DNA from: Cenococcum geophilum 1.58
Taxonomy: Eukaryota > Ascomycota > Dothideomycetes > Gloniales > Gloniaceae
Assembly (NCBI GenBank): GCA_001692895.1
Contig: KV748202.1
Coordinates: 62,001-126,000, forward strand
Reading direction: 5' to 3'
Length of the DNA: 64,000 nucleotides
Shown: in pieces, positions 9,824 to 20,751 of the stretch
How positions within the stretch are numbered: the stretch's first letter is position 1
Layout: every line of letters starts with the position of its first letter
Translations under genes and position numbers: made by a program
Notes under the pieces: model-generated
What the model was told of the DNA's origin: nothing
Databases searched by the model: none
Seen by the model: the letters and a program-made list of their open reading frames with translations, nothing else

Positions 9824-11179
9824 ATGGCTGACTATCATGTATCTGTGGACGAGAAACCCCTCTATCCGCGCCCCTCACCAAGCTCAACCAATTTCTCTAA
9901 TGGAGACACTATCGTATCAATTCCTGACGAGCCTGACGAGCCTGTCAAGCCCATCGAGCCTGTCGAGCCTACCGAGCCTAACTTGAACAATGGTGTTTCC
10001 AAAAAGCGTGTGTTCACCTATGATCTTATTCGGGTGGAATACTGAGAGTGCCTTAGGCTTCTGGCACTGGCTTTGGCGGTGTTTACGGTATAGAAAGGCT
10101 ATCCCAATATCAGATATTAAAGAAGTAATAACTCGAACATGTATACATCTACACCCCATTGATTTTCGAGTTCCATTACTAAGTCTAGTAGTGGAGGACT
10201 GTCCGAAGGGATATCCGAAACTAGCTGCGTTTCTTTCGAGCGAGCATAACTTCTCCCTTTACCGTGGATTCAGCTATCTCCATAGTCGGGTACTACTTGA
10301 CCTCCAAGACGAAATATCTACACTAGAAAAGGAGCTAGACACAGCCGATATATTCGATTCTGCGAACGGACATGAAAATCGGTTATCCTCGAGGAGAAGA
10401 GACCAGGTTGATGCCCAGAATACAGCCGCTGAGAGATCAAGGAGACACATTTTATCTGATGTTAGAGCGAAATTAGTTGACTACGGTATGTTTCAGCTCG
10501 TTTTAAACCATAATCCGTTACTTACATTAGAGAAGATGAGATCCTATGCAAAGCACGCGAATTAGCAGCGTTTCAGAAACCTTCAGACCGAGATTACGGC
10601 AGCGTCCGGACCTGGTTTTATAATGTAGCTCCAGTAGTACAAGCTGAAGAGCGGTGGATTAAGCGTAAAGAGGACATCGTGACACTTCATCACGGGCGTG
10701 AATGGTCAAGCTTTGATGGTCTTGTTGAGTCCCTACTCCGCAAGATCGACTGCAGGTTAATAAAAGTAAGCAATCTTTGTTCAGCTTCTCGAGATAGCTT
10801 CTCACCTCAGTGGTCGGGGGATTTCTCACATTCTGCCCAGTTCATCTTTTGCACCCCCGAACTCCGTGACAAAACGTCTGACGAAAATATCCACTACTAC
10901 TCCACGAGCCGTGTCGGGAAATTCGTCGGTCTACTTATAACAATAGTAATATTTATCCTATTGGTTCTGCCCGTTGTCGCTATGTATCGTTTGACCAGCT
11001 TCGGCCGGGTCGCCTCGACATTCGACGCCGTGGGCGTGCTCATCGTTTTCACGCTGCTGTTCTCCGCAGCCATGTCGCTGCTAACGAAGGCGCGGCGGCA
11101 TGAACTATTTGCTGCTTCTGCAGCTTATTGTGCGGTTCTAGTTGTGTTTATTAGCAATTTTTCGAACACTGGAGGATAG
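9824..11179 (+). CDS. DUF6594-family membrane protein
   Basis: The family signature is clear: GYPKLAAFLSSEHNFSLYRGF and YLHSRVLLDLQDEISTLEKE, then EILCKARELAAFQKPSDRDY, VRTWFYNV, TLHHGREWSSFDGLVESLL, and the C-terminal FCTPELRDKTSDENIHYYS. Three hydrophobic segments follow: LLITIVIFILLVLPVVAMY, an AVGVLIVFTLLFSAAMSLL-type span, and AAYCAVLVVFISNF. Two introns are supported: 10486-10532 (GTATGT...GAG) and 10766-10840 (GTAAGC...CAG), both placing the downstream frame correctly. The start is uncertain. An ORF from 9824 carries a Pro-Glu-Pro repeat (EPDEPVKPIEPVEPTEP) but is in a different frame from the core, so a first intron somewhere in 9990-10190 is needed and I could not settle its borders. 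Function is unknown; the family is common in filamentous ascomycetes, often near NLR and HET genes. Confidence 0.85.
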
Positions 11180-11491
11180 ATAGGAGGCCAAAAGGCAGGG
11201 TAAGGCCGTTAGTGTAGGATGAAGACATAAAAGTTCTATTTCCATTTCCCCTTCTAATCCCTCTATTTCTTTACTTTTTTTTTGCCCAACTATAGCCAAC
11301 TTCACTCACAACTCAGTTATCGCATTTACTGATACAATCCAATGCATTTTGAAACACTAGGCCTCATTTACAATAATCTGCACACCCAATGCTCATGTCG
11401 ACCAAAATTGGGTTGTCTTACCACCATGTTCTAGTTGCCACCCCTGTCGCGTACCCCCCCCTTTCCTGTTGCCTACACCTTCCTCATGTCT

Positions 11492-11538
11492 CATGTATAT
11501 ATAGAGGCCCTAGAGCCACATTTAATAGACAGAGTCCT
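11492..11538 (+). promoter_or_regulatory. TATA-module copy a
   Basis: CATGTATATATAG, about 30 bp of spacer, then GAGTCCT, preceded by a C- and T-rich tract (TGCCTACACCTTCCTCATG). The arrangement is that of a fungal core promoter or an LTR/TIR end. The nearest downstream gene on this strand is remote, so promoter activity is only a possibility. Confidence 0.45.
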
Positions 11539-12116
11539 CATCGTTTATCTTCCGATTGACAGCTCACTTCCAGACAATGAAGTCTACAAATTGAATGTAT
11601 GAGCACAGATCACCACCAGCATCAGCAGTCCTCTGGCTTTCGCGGTCTGCCGGGGTTCGATCTGGCGTCGCTCGTCACGCATTTTTTTATATGCTGAGGG
11701 CCTTTTGTCCAAGGTCCAAGCCAGTTACGACATAGATCTCGTATTAGCGAATTAAATGCCGGCTGCTGACTATCCCATGCGCCGTTACGAAAGGTGCTCC
11801 TTTTCCTGAGCCAACCAGAGGCTCTAGATTAAATNAAGTCTTGGCAAAACTAAGCCGTAGATTTGATCAATTAATTACAACCCAATATTATAGTAATAAA
11901 GCTTAAATTTAATGTATAATTCGACTCTAGGTTGAACAAGGTCTGCATCATTGGAAGAACGTTTGCAGCCCATCGTGGTGGTTTAATCACGATAAGAAGC
12001 TATAGAGACGCGTGTTGATGTTTTGGTGTTCGCGCACGGGCCACAATAAAAGGAGCACCTTAACGGCGCATGGGATAGACGTGTCGATCGGAAGACCAAA
12101 AGATAAAAAGAATGAT

Positions 12117-12160
12117 GACTCTGTCTCCTTTCAAGAGGCCCTAGAGCCTCACTATATACA
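12117..12160 (-). promoter_or_regulatory. TATA-module copy b (inverted)
   Basis: The inverse complement reads TGTATATAGTGAGGCTCTAG, then GACAGAGTC, matching copies a and c with a longer, less perfect spacer. It forms the right arm of the composite inverted repeat. Confidence 0.4.
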
Positions 12161-12595
12161 CTAAAGTAGGTGGCAAAGACTAACGTCGATACTGATGTCG
12201 ATTTGAAACTGTTATCTTATTGCCACTTGATCGGCATTGGGTAATAGGTGATGGAAAGGCAATAAGAACTGGTTGAGTCATAGGATGATAGGCAACTAGA
12301 ACAGGAACAAGGTAATTGGCAAAATCCGACCTGGATCGACAAAACAACCCTTGTTACGATTTTAAGCCGCCTTCCTATGCGGCTGGCACTGAAGGCCAAG
12401 AAACCCACTGCGCGGACGATCTTTGTCCTTCTTGGCATCAGAATATAGATCACGGCAAATTGAGCTGCCATGTCTGTTGTTCTGGATGCCTGTGTGTCGA
12501 CCCGAATCAGGTTATCTTACCACCCTGACTCAGTTACCTACCCCTGTTTACCCCTGTTTCTGTTACCACCCCCCTCCTCTTGCCCACACCTTCCT

Positions 12596-12642
12596 CATGT
12601 ATATATAGAGGCCCTAGAGCCACATTCAATAGACAGAGTCCT
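12596..12642 (+). promoter_or_regulatory. TATA-module copy c
   Basis: Nearly identical to copy a across CATGTATATATAGAGGCCCT and the following 30 bp, ending at GAGTCCT. The upstream tract (CCACACCTTCCTCATG) is shared too, so the conserved unit is longer than the TATA core. Confidence 0.45.
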
Positions 12643-13209
12643 CATTCTTTGATATTCCGATCGACACTGTGCTTATCATACGACGACAAAAGTGTCAGAA
12701 CTTGTGTGAGGATCAAATTGAAGAGAATCTAGCTATTTATGTAGGGGGGAGGACTCCCCCTGTAGTTTCCCTGAACTAGGCCCTATTTGGCGTCTGACAA
12801 AAAGTGAAGGGGTTCGTCTACAGGGAAATGAGATAGATTAGGGGGAAAGTGAGCGGATTGCGGAAAATCAAGTTGCTGTCATTACAGTATACACAATATG
12901 TATGAGCCCAGATCACCACTAACTTCAGGAGCTCAGTACGCATCGCGGTCAGCTAGGGTTCCATATGGTGTCACTTGCCACGCGTTTGAAAATTACAAGT
13001 AGGAGACTTTGAGGGAGGAGCCGATGTCGAAGGATTTTGTACTGCCGCACCGACTTACGATGTACCTTTATTCATTGAAAGAGCCTAACGCCCACTGCAT
13101 GGACAATGTCTGTTCTTCTTGGCAGCAGGATGTAGGCCACAACAGCTGAAGTGTTGGGTCTACTCATCGGAGTACCTATATCCACTTGTCGAACGGACAA
13201 GTCACTCAT

Positions 13210-13259
13210 AAGACTTTGTCGATTGAAGCTTGCTCTAGAAGCTCTCTATATACACAAGG
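13210..13259 (-). promoter_or_regulatory. TATA-module copy d (inverted, diverged)
   Basis: The inverse complement carries CCTTGTGTATATAGAGAGCT. Beside it on the upstream side are two and a half copies of a GGTGACCGAGTC word (13280-13312). It is more diverged than copies a-c. Confidence 0.35.
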
Positions 13260-13473
13260 AAGGGGTGGTGGACTAAGTCGGTGACCGAGTCGGTGACCGA
13301 GTTGATGACCAAGTCAAAGGGTAGGTAAGATGGCAAGAAACAGGGTGGTGAGTCATAAGGTGGTACCTGACAGTGACCTCGACAGTCGACACCACTCCAT
13401 GAAGAAGAGATGGTCGAGGGAAAAGTCACTATGACGGAATATAATGGTGTCGACCTAAAAATGAGGTGAAAAA

Positions 13474-13525
13474 GGACTCGTGTGTAGATTGATCTATGAA
13501 GAAAATGAGGCTATATATACACGAG
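13474..13525 (-). promoter_or_regulatory. TATA-module copy e (inverted)
   Basis: The inverse complement reads TCTCGTGTATATATAG, a spacer with CTTCATAGATCAAT, then GAGTCC. It is the closest relative of copy f at 35.8 kb, 22 kb away, sharing the spacer as well as the TATA core. Confidence 0.4.
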
Positions 13526-13800
13526 ATAAGTGAGTCATAGGTAGACGTGAGTCACCGGCTGACGACAAAGCCGATGACGACAAATAGAATGAAATGGAAA
13601 CAAAATCGTACGGCTCCTGACTGTACAGAGAGAAATAGCGTTTTAGCATTGCATTGAGCATAAGACGTTCGAGCCAGACCGCCTAAACCGACCCCATAAT
13701 GCGAAGCAGCGCGTGAAGTCGGGGTACTGCCTAGGCGTCAGTCGTTGCACTGCTAAATTACGAATAAGATAGGCCCCGCTTGGCCCCCCATGTTCCGTTT

Positions 13801-14483
13801 ATGGTCCTTGCTTGACCATGCGCCTGACACAGATCCTTTCCCGGTTGGAGTTTACTTCTAAAGCCCCCAAACCCTCTGGTTTGCGCACCTACTTGGAATT
13901 TATGTACGCATTAGATGGAGATATTGGTAAGGGTAGGCCGAGTCTGCATATCTTGGCGCCATTTCCTGAAGGTGTGCCGCCAGTACTTACTATTAAGGTA
14001 ATAAGAACGGGGTTAGTTGCTTGTGGTGGGGATCTTGAACCTGGGAACTCAGTGTTCCTAAAGTCTATTTTGTCCATGAATAGCAGGATATGTTTTGTGG
14101 AGAGTTTCTATTAACCTAACTGCACTAAATAAGTTACTAAAGGTAACAATTTGCCTACTACTTGGTGGGAGCTTTAAAACAAACTAGGTGTCTTGGAAAC
14201 AGGCACTAGGAAAGAAGGTATGATGGCGCCCATAATGAATACTTGTAGCTTTGAGAGTTAAAGTGATAAGTAAATTAGGATCAATCACCTTGCACTAGTC
14301 ACCGAAGACTGTTTTGTGCAAGCAATCCTATAAGCCTAGTGTGGACGCACACAGTGCTTGGTTGGGGTCAAAATCATTCCAATGGAGTCTGCAGATGGTC
14401 TTGTTTGGGTGAAGCCGGTTTCGCTACAGGCACATTTACGTCTTGAGCTGCCGGCATAGTGGCATATGTGTCATTCGCTATAC
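13801..14483. other. Gene-free stretch
   Basis: A 100-codon frame at 13812-14114 is the only notable open stretch. It has no recognisable motif and an equally open antisense frame, so I do not call a gene. Confidence 0.35.
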
Positions 14484-15092
14484 TTAAATTATCAGTGAAT
14501 CCGAGCAAGATAATCTCAGCTTTAACTGACGGTAGCCATCAGGCAGTAGATAAGAATCCACACCCTCGCTCATGGCTTGGTATCGCTTTATTTCTCGAGC
14601 ATTTAGAATCTTCGGAAGTTTCAGGCCAAGACGAGTGTAGTATCGCTGGAATTTGAGGTAGTTAGCTGACAGCCGATAGAGAATGACTGCGATTGTAGAT
14701 CCGGCGACGATCTGGGGTTGGGTATCCCACTGCATCTCTGCAGTGACGACATTCTGTTCCAAAGCGGTATGGAATTCTGGGCTCTCTTGTAGCACAGCCA
14801 TGTTCTCCAGAACGCGCTCCCAGAAAGCAATAGTATTCGTGATAGCAATGCGACATGCGGAGGCATTAGTGTAGTTGCGGTTTGTATCCTGAGCCGCCGA
14901 GGATCGGTGGCCTGGGAACTGACAGATTATGCAACGGACTGTGGATTGACTGGCTGGCCTGGCGAGGACATTGACACAACCTGCCTGAGCTGACGGTGGT
15001 CGGGCTCTGCTCAAGGCCATTTCACGGACAGCGTCTTGAAGTTCACTGAGTGCCGCAAAGCTGACCTCCGGATTGATGATAATAGCTGACAT
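14484..15092 (-). CDS. Hypothetical protein, 202 aa, single exon
   Basis: I do not recognise this protein. It starts MSAIIINPEVSFAALSEL and continues as an Ala-rich helix-like region. A short Cys/His motif, CIICQFPGHRS, at about residues 54-64 resembles half of a zinc-binding site. The region after it (FWERVLENMAVLQ, VAGSTIAVILYRL, YLKFQRYYTRLGL) looks helical, with one hydrophobic segment too short to be a confident membrane span. There is a full open frame without introns and an upstream region free of other genes. The neighbours (repeat cluster on one side, NOT2 on the other) give no functional hint. It could be lineage-specific or a chance ORF. Confidence 0.4.
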   Translation of the reverse strand: MSAIIINPEVSFAALSELQDAVREMALSRARPPSAQAGCVNVLARPASQSTVRCIICQFPGHRSSAAQDTNRNYTNASACRIAITNTIAFWERVLENMAVLQESPEFHTALEQNVVTAEMQWDTQPQIVAGSTIAVILYRLSANYLKFQRYYTRLGLKLPKILNAREIKRYQAMSEGVDSYLLPDGYRQLKLRLSCSDSLII

Positions 15093-15750
15093 GGTAGGTT
15101 CTGAGTGTGAGCCTTAGGCTAACGTTGTTTGAAGGTTGGAAGTTAGGATTAGAGGGAACATAGGAATGGTGGGGAGAAAATTAAGTGAAGCTTGGGAAGA
15201 TGTGAATTTAATGAGGGCCGATATACGAGGTTGAAGGTAAGCGATTTCTATGAATTAAATGAGCATTTGGCAAACAAAAGTCGCATCTTTTTGAGAACAT
15301 TTTGAACGGTCTGGACCTTTCGTTAGACACTAGCTAGTAGCGTCAGGAAGTGACAGCGAGAATTCAAAGCGAGCTCAGTGGAGGTAACGGGACAGAATAT
15401 CGTGAGATGGCAGATTTGTTTTAAGAGGCGATTTCACCGTGCCCTAAATTGAGAAACTTATCCTGGTTGAACTCATAAACCTCATGAGAGCATAATTGGC
15501 TTTTTGGCTTTTAACCTGGTGACGAAGTGAATCAGCAAATGCAATCACTATTTCAGCGTGAGTTGAACATCATGTGCTTGTGCCAAAAGGCATCGGCTGT
15601 AATTTCTCAAACATCCATTATCTGCAGCATTATTCATGCATTAAGATGATGATCCGGCCCTAAGCAGTAGCCCGATAGGCCGAGACTTTATCACAAGCCT
15701 AATTAGGAATGACTTTAATAAACCATTCCACCACTGCCAAAAACCCTAGA
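15093..15750. other. Intergenic stretch
   Basis: About 660 bp between the start of the hypothetical gene and the stop codon of NOT2. No repeat, RNA gene or site that I can support. Confidence 0.4.
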
Positions 15751-17785
15751 TTATAGTGATGGTGCAGATAGCGCAGGGCCATGCCGCTGATCCAGGTGGT
15801 CGTAGTTGAGTTCAAATTCCCTCTGGTGTGCCGTAGTTAGCGATATGAATTCTCCAGAGAGGTGGTGTAGCATACCCTTTCCCTCCTCCAGTTCGTGACA
15901 TCGAAGAATAAATACCATCCCCGCTCCTCCTTCTGAGATATGCGTATTGGCTGTGGGAGATCAGGATCTTTCATCATCCACTGTCGCAGGAGCTTGTGCC
16001 ATCTCCAGTCACGGTTGTACCTGTTCTATTTAGCTTGGTTCATGTAACGAGACATTTGGCATACAGTTCGCTAGCAGCTATTTCTTGCATTATATCTTTT
16101 GGATATTGATAGAAGATGGCGAGCAGTGTTTCCGCGGAGAAACTCGACATTTTCGTGTGTAGAGGTGGAACATTCGTCACGGTGTATGCAGCTGGTAGTG
16201 TGAAATCGGGAGGGATGACAGGTCTGGCATTTGTTTCTACAAATGGTGAGCCAAAGGTTGGATGTAGAGGAGAGTTGCTGCCATATTGTCAGCGGGCTAA
16301 CGAGACTTGAATCTACTTGGTGCTTTGCGCTTACTCTGGCCGACTCAGATCTAGTCCCAAGACTGTTAAATCTTGCCCAACAGCAAGTGCGGAATAGTCT
16401 GGGCTTTCTAAAGGGATCATCGATAATAATCCTGGAAGACCATACCGTTCTGCTTCATTCATGTCTGCGAGTCTCTTGTGCTGAGGTATCCTGCTGGGCG
16501 AATCTATAGCGTCAGCACCAAAGCTTTGGTCGTACTGAGATTGTTGTGTTCGTGGCCCAATGGATTGCTGTTGTGCATCTCGGAAAGACCCGGCAACCCC
16601 CCTAAGTGGAAGTTGTGAACCAAGAAATGACATATTCCCTAATCCTTGTGCACTTCTTGGGTTTCCCTATGATATGGCTTAGCTTTACATATTTCATGAG
16701 CCAAGCCTCAATTACACTACTCACATTTCTGTCTGGATCTTGTAAGGAAGTGGAGTTTCCTCGCATAGCTTCAAATTGTGACCTGGAGACTACAGAGAAT
16801 ATAGTGAGTGTTTGAAACGATAGGAGAGAACGGGAATTTACCTCCAGGTCCCATGCCGCCCGGATGCATGCCCCTGTCGCCCACGGCCGACCCAATAGAC
16901 CGATCCTGTTGACCATCCGTTGGGCTGGATAATCCATTTCTGGTCTGTCCTAAGCCACTAAACGCACTGGCATTCGCACTACCCCCGTAGGCTGCATTTT
17001 GAATCATTCCTGTGCGCCTATCCGGCCCTGTTTCTCCGCCGCCACTACCTCCCAAAGGAGGGAATTCTTCAATATTGCCAGTTTGCGGTTGTGAAGCGCC
17101 AGATAACTGTCCAACACCAGCCTGTCCACCGAAACGATAGTCATCCCCACCCCCAGAAAATTGAGATTGTGCGGAGCTTCCACCATCGTCATGGGATGGA
17201 GTCTGAAGTTGTTGATGCTGTTGATTAGAGGATTGTGCGGCCTGACCTTGCGAAACTGGGTTTTGCCCTTGAGGTCGCTGGATGGTGGAGTGCTGCGCCG
17301 TTCGCAAACTAGGGTTCGACCATATCTGCTGTGCGGAGGTATTCTGTTGCTGCGCTTGCGGCGCGCCAGATAAAGAAGGGAATTCGCTGATGTCAAGAAT
17401 ACTTAGCTTAAAACCTTCAGGCTGTGGGATTTTATCTTGATTTGGCTCGGGCGGTGGCACAGTGGTAACATTTCCCATTGCAAAAATTGGTCAAACTTAC
17501 GACGGGTCCAGAGGAGTATGAGATTGTGAGCTTCCAATAGTCTGAGCAAAGCTAGATATACCACCACCGTTTGTTCGTGACTGTGCCGTGGATAGACCTG
17601 GCGCTCCACCCATTGGACCACCAAAGCCCCATTGAGAGCCACTTCCTAAAGCCATGGCAGAATCAGCCAAGTTCCAAAGACAACAGGTTGATTGCAAAGC
17701 ATATAATACCCAGTTTCCCATTTTGTAACCTTCCAGATCCTAGTGGTGCACCACGGTTTGCGGTGTTCTGCTGATTTTGGAACAT
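15751..17785 (-). CDS. NOT2: CCR4-NOT complex subunit 2 (Not2/Cdc36)
   Basis: A scaffold subunit of the CCR4-NOT deadenylase, which shortens mRNA poly(A) tails and also acts in transcription. Eight exons read through: 17785-17710, 17645-17501, 17386-16842, 16789-16725, 16666-16335, 16277-16065, 16020-15876, 15822-15751. All junctions are GT...AG and the sum is 530 codons plus stop. Landmarks are LDPSEFPSLSGAPQ and EEFPPLGG in the Gln/Gly/Ser-rich N-terminal half, NEAERYGLPGLLSMI before VGQDLTVLGLDLSRP, then the NOT2/3/5 box: LHPTFGSPFVETNARPVIP, YTVTNVPPLHTKMSSFS, ELYNRDWRWHK, and the end FELNYDHLDQRHGP. The start used is the ATG at 17783-17785. Open sequence with family-like residues (GPGPQPLRTLPSG) continues upstream to a possible acceptor at 17824, so one more 5' exon is likely. 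Confidence 0.94.
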
Positions 17786-18510
17786 GCCGGAGGGGAGCGT
17801 TCGTAGAGGCTGTGGACCTGGTCCTATTAGGGCGTCAAATTAGTCCAGTTTTCTAAATTAATATATCTTTGCGCGTGTATTGTGAGCTAATAACGGTGGA
17901 GTAAGAGTACAGTGCAGGTGCTGGTCCACAATCTGAGGAATCCGAGCGAGGAATGATCCCAGGGAAAGAGTGATGATCGCATTGTACCCTTCCAAGGCTA
18001 CTCAATATGCTAGGCCTATTGACAGTAGAGGCGTCCACAATCATAGCGCATGGAGGGGAGTTTCAATGGAGTAACGGCTGGGATGGGAGAGCTCATGAAG
18101 CGTTGAGGAGGGACAAACCTGGACGATTCATGGCGAAATCGCGTTGGGATGTAGGTTCAAAAGGTGTTCTTCGAGTTGATCAAGTGAGGCAGGCGCTTGG
18201 AGACGTTGGTTCTTGGAAAGTCGTGCTTTGCTGCGGCCGCGAGGTTGACCTGGGGCTCAGACCTGCATGCGCTGAACGGATCTCGATTATTCTGCGGCTA
18301 CGTCTTTCCTCTTCAAGCGTAGACATCTCTTGGCGGGAATGTAATTCATCAACATCGACCCCCGAAAAACATTCCAGCGTGTTGTTTCTTCCAACAATAT
18401 TCCTAGAAATAGCATGGTGACCACGAGAAGTTGAAATCCCTGACCCACTCTTGTAATGGTCATCACTGTCTATATCCTCACATGTGAGGGTGATCTAGAT
18501 GGCAAATATA

Positions 18511-18660
18511 GAGCATAAAGACTGCATATAGGGAATTGCTAGGCGAGAACTTTAAAATTCTAAGTCGTTTTGCGAGGCGTCTTGGTACACAAGGTACCGC
18601 CATGGTGGGACTTGGCGGAAATCGCGAAAATTAAAGTTCCCTAATGCAGTCTTTATGCTC
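18511..18660. repeat. Inverted-repeat element of 150 bp
   Basis: GAGCATAAAGACTGCAT at 18511 is matched by its complement ending at 18660, with arms of about 24 bp and a small mismatch. A second, inner pair (GAACTTTAA at about 18547, TTAAAGTTC at 18631) extends the symmetry. It is probably a small MITE. Confidence 0.65.
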
Positions 18661-20379
18661 CATACTCTTATCTCAATGGACGCAGCAAAGCCTCATGATT
18701 GACTTCGTAGTCACTACATCTCATCGAGCACTACAGCCATGAAGGCCAACCTGTTTATTCTACCATCTTCGTTATTCATAAGGAAATGATGGTTTATGGG
18801 CAGATGACCATCTGAGAAGAAAGCATCTTATTACTGATTAACTTTCTCAAACAGTCAACAACTAGCCACGGGGCAAACTAAGCAAACTATTTTCCACAGA
18901 GCACCTATCTAGCGCTTTGAGCATCAACGTTTTAACTTTTGATGAGAAAACACATCATAAACCCGTTGTCAGCCTTGCTAACGAATTTCTTCTTATTGTC
19001 TTGCTCGTTATATTCAATTCTATTCAGGTTTCTCTGAAAATAGCAGCAATATACGGTTTAAAAAATGAATATCCTAGTCGTGTCCAAGATGCTAGGGCAG
19101 GGCGGGTCCATGGGTAAAGACATACTTCGCTTATTAATCACATTTGTTGATTGTGTAGTTAGATCTCACTTCGTGGGATTCCTGGTTAATCATTGACGAT
19201 AGATTGAAAAAATGAGAGTGACTCACCCAACTATTCCTTTTCTGAATATAACCCGAGCAGTTAGCCATACTAAGAATAATTCCCGTCTCGATGGTGATTA
19301 TACAAGATCATGCCAAGTAAGTGCACTGTGGGGAATCTTAAGTGAAGAGGCGGAACCCCGACGTTCTCTTTCTCGGAAGAATGAAGCAACGATTGCTGCT
19401 GGTGGAATTTTCTAGATCGACTAAGGGCGATTTGAGCCACCCTTCCGTGAAAACAAGCGGGGGGACCCTTAGGCTTGTTTGAATCCGTGCTGGACCGGAC
19501 ACGACGAATTTCTGCGAGACAACCCACTGATAAAAGGCGTATACAAGAGGGACCTGATATTTTCCCCCGAGATGTGCTTAACCCTTTTGGACTATTTAGT
19601 GTTTATCCGGCGGCACTTGTCATTGCGGAATGTTTCAAATACATCTGCATCCTAGAGTGCTCGTATGACTATGTAGGAGTTTCTCACTACTCCCAAGGGT
19701 CTCCAACAAGAGCGATTTATCGTATCTTAGTTTCATAGCCGTTCTGACTAAGGCGGCAAGCTACGTATCTAACAAATATTATCGAACCAAAATGAATAGA
19801 GCGAAGATGTGTAAAAAAAAGTCGGGGTACACTAACTTGAGAGCAACAGTGCACGGGTAGAAATCCCTCGCTGCTGATACTCACTCATGGTTGCGATTTG
19901 ACTAGTTAGAAAGAAGATATTAAGAAACTGACTAACACTTAATCTGCTAATCATTTGTAGGTTTGGAGGTTTTGGCAGTGTATGCAGTGCAACAGCCCAT
20001 GCGATAGATGGGACGGACTGATACGCAGGCATGCTTTACACGTATCCCTTGAACCGTTGGGTACTACGTTGTCGATAGAGATATGGCCCGTGCATACAAC
20101 ACCAAAGGAACCATACTCAGAACTTCCATATAGAATATATAGATTCTGAAGCTCTGTTTGACCACAACCATGCCCTCAACAAAATCTGTTTGCCGGAAGC
20201 CTCATATCGACCGACTCAACACTAAGGATTGAACCTAGATAGAGCTTTTGCTAAGATATAGTCAAATATTAACGGCTTCATATTTCTGATCACGGGCAAG
20301 AATCTATGCCTCGTGTTTGGGTAAATCCTTATCGATAACGTGGGTCGAAAATTAAACGTTCATTTCTAAGTTTAGGATA

Positions 20380-20751
20380 AGGGTGCGTTCGGTTGCAAAA
20401 CTTCAGATCAGATCAGCACTGAAAGTCCGGCAGAAAAGGACGCGTTCCTTCCTAATTTGGTACGCGTTTGCGGCTTTGTAAAAGCACGGGCGTATGCAAT
20501 CTGGAGGCTTCAGATTGAAAGTGAATCTGACCTGGAACTCAGACCTCCATATTGAACCGACGCCAAGACCTTCAGTTCAGAAGATTCATACGGTAAAGTT
20601 GCCAACTTTTAGTGTTCTTTTAACGCAATTCTGGCGTTCTTCGAGCGATGAGAGGAACATCAAAATTTTGAGGCTGTGCAGACAAAATCACTCCGAATCA
20701 ACGGATTCTGAACTGAATCTGAGGCCTCTAGATTGCAACTGAACGCACTCT
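20380..20751. mobile_element. Non-autonomous DNA transposon of 372 bp
   Basis: Terminal inverted repeats AGGGTGCGTTCGGTTGCAA (20380-20398) and, inverted, AGAGTGCGTTCAGTTGCAA (20733-20751) differ at two positions. No transposase is encoded. The ends resemble hAT-like fungal MITEs, but I could not see an unambiguous target duplication. Confidence 0.65.

Larger units (their letters stand above)
11492..12160. mobile_element. Composite inverted-repeat element with a nested TIR element
   Basis: The left arm begins at CATGTATATATAGAGGCCCT (11492) and extends to about 11563. The right arm, its inverse complement with scattered mismatches, covers about 12083-12160. Inside sits a second inverted repeat: GACTATCCCATGCGCCGTTA at 11768 against the complement ending at 12080. 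The nested part (11929-12080) has a diverged copy at 49308-49471. No transposase reading frame is visible. Confidence 0.65.
11180..13800. other. Gene-free repeat cluster
   Basis: About 2.6 kb with no supported gene. It contains five copies of a TATA-box module in both orientations, an inverted repeat of about 670 bp with another nested inside it, and degenerate direct copies of flanking sequence (11596-11680 resembles 12890-12960; 12405-12465 resembles 13085-13150). One ambiguous base (n) lies near 11835. Confidence 0.7.

Noticed and set aside
13812..14114. A 100-codon plus-strand frame
   Set aside because: The antisense frame is open over most of the same stretch; no motif and no neighbouring exon.
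18007..18420. A 137-codon plus-strand frame antisense to the NOT2 leader
   Set aside because: No family resemblance, no splice structure, and it overlaps the region needed for the NOT2 promoter and 5' exon.
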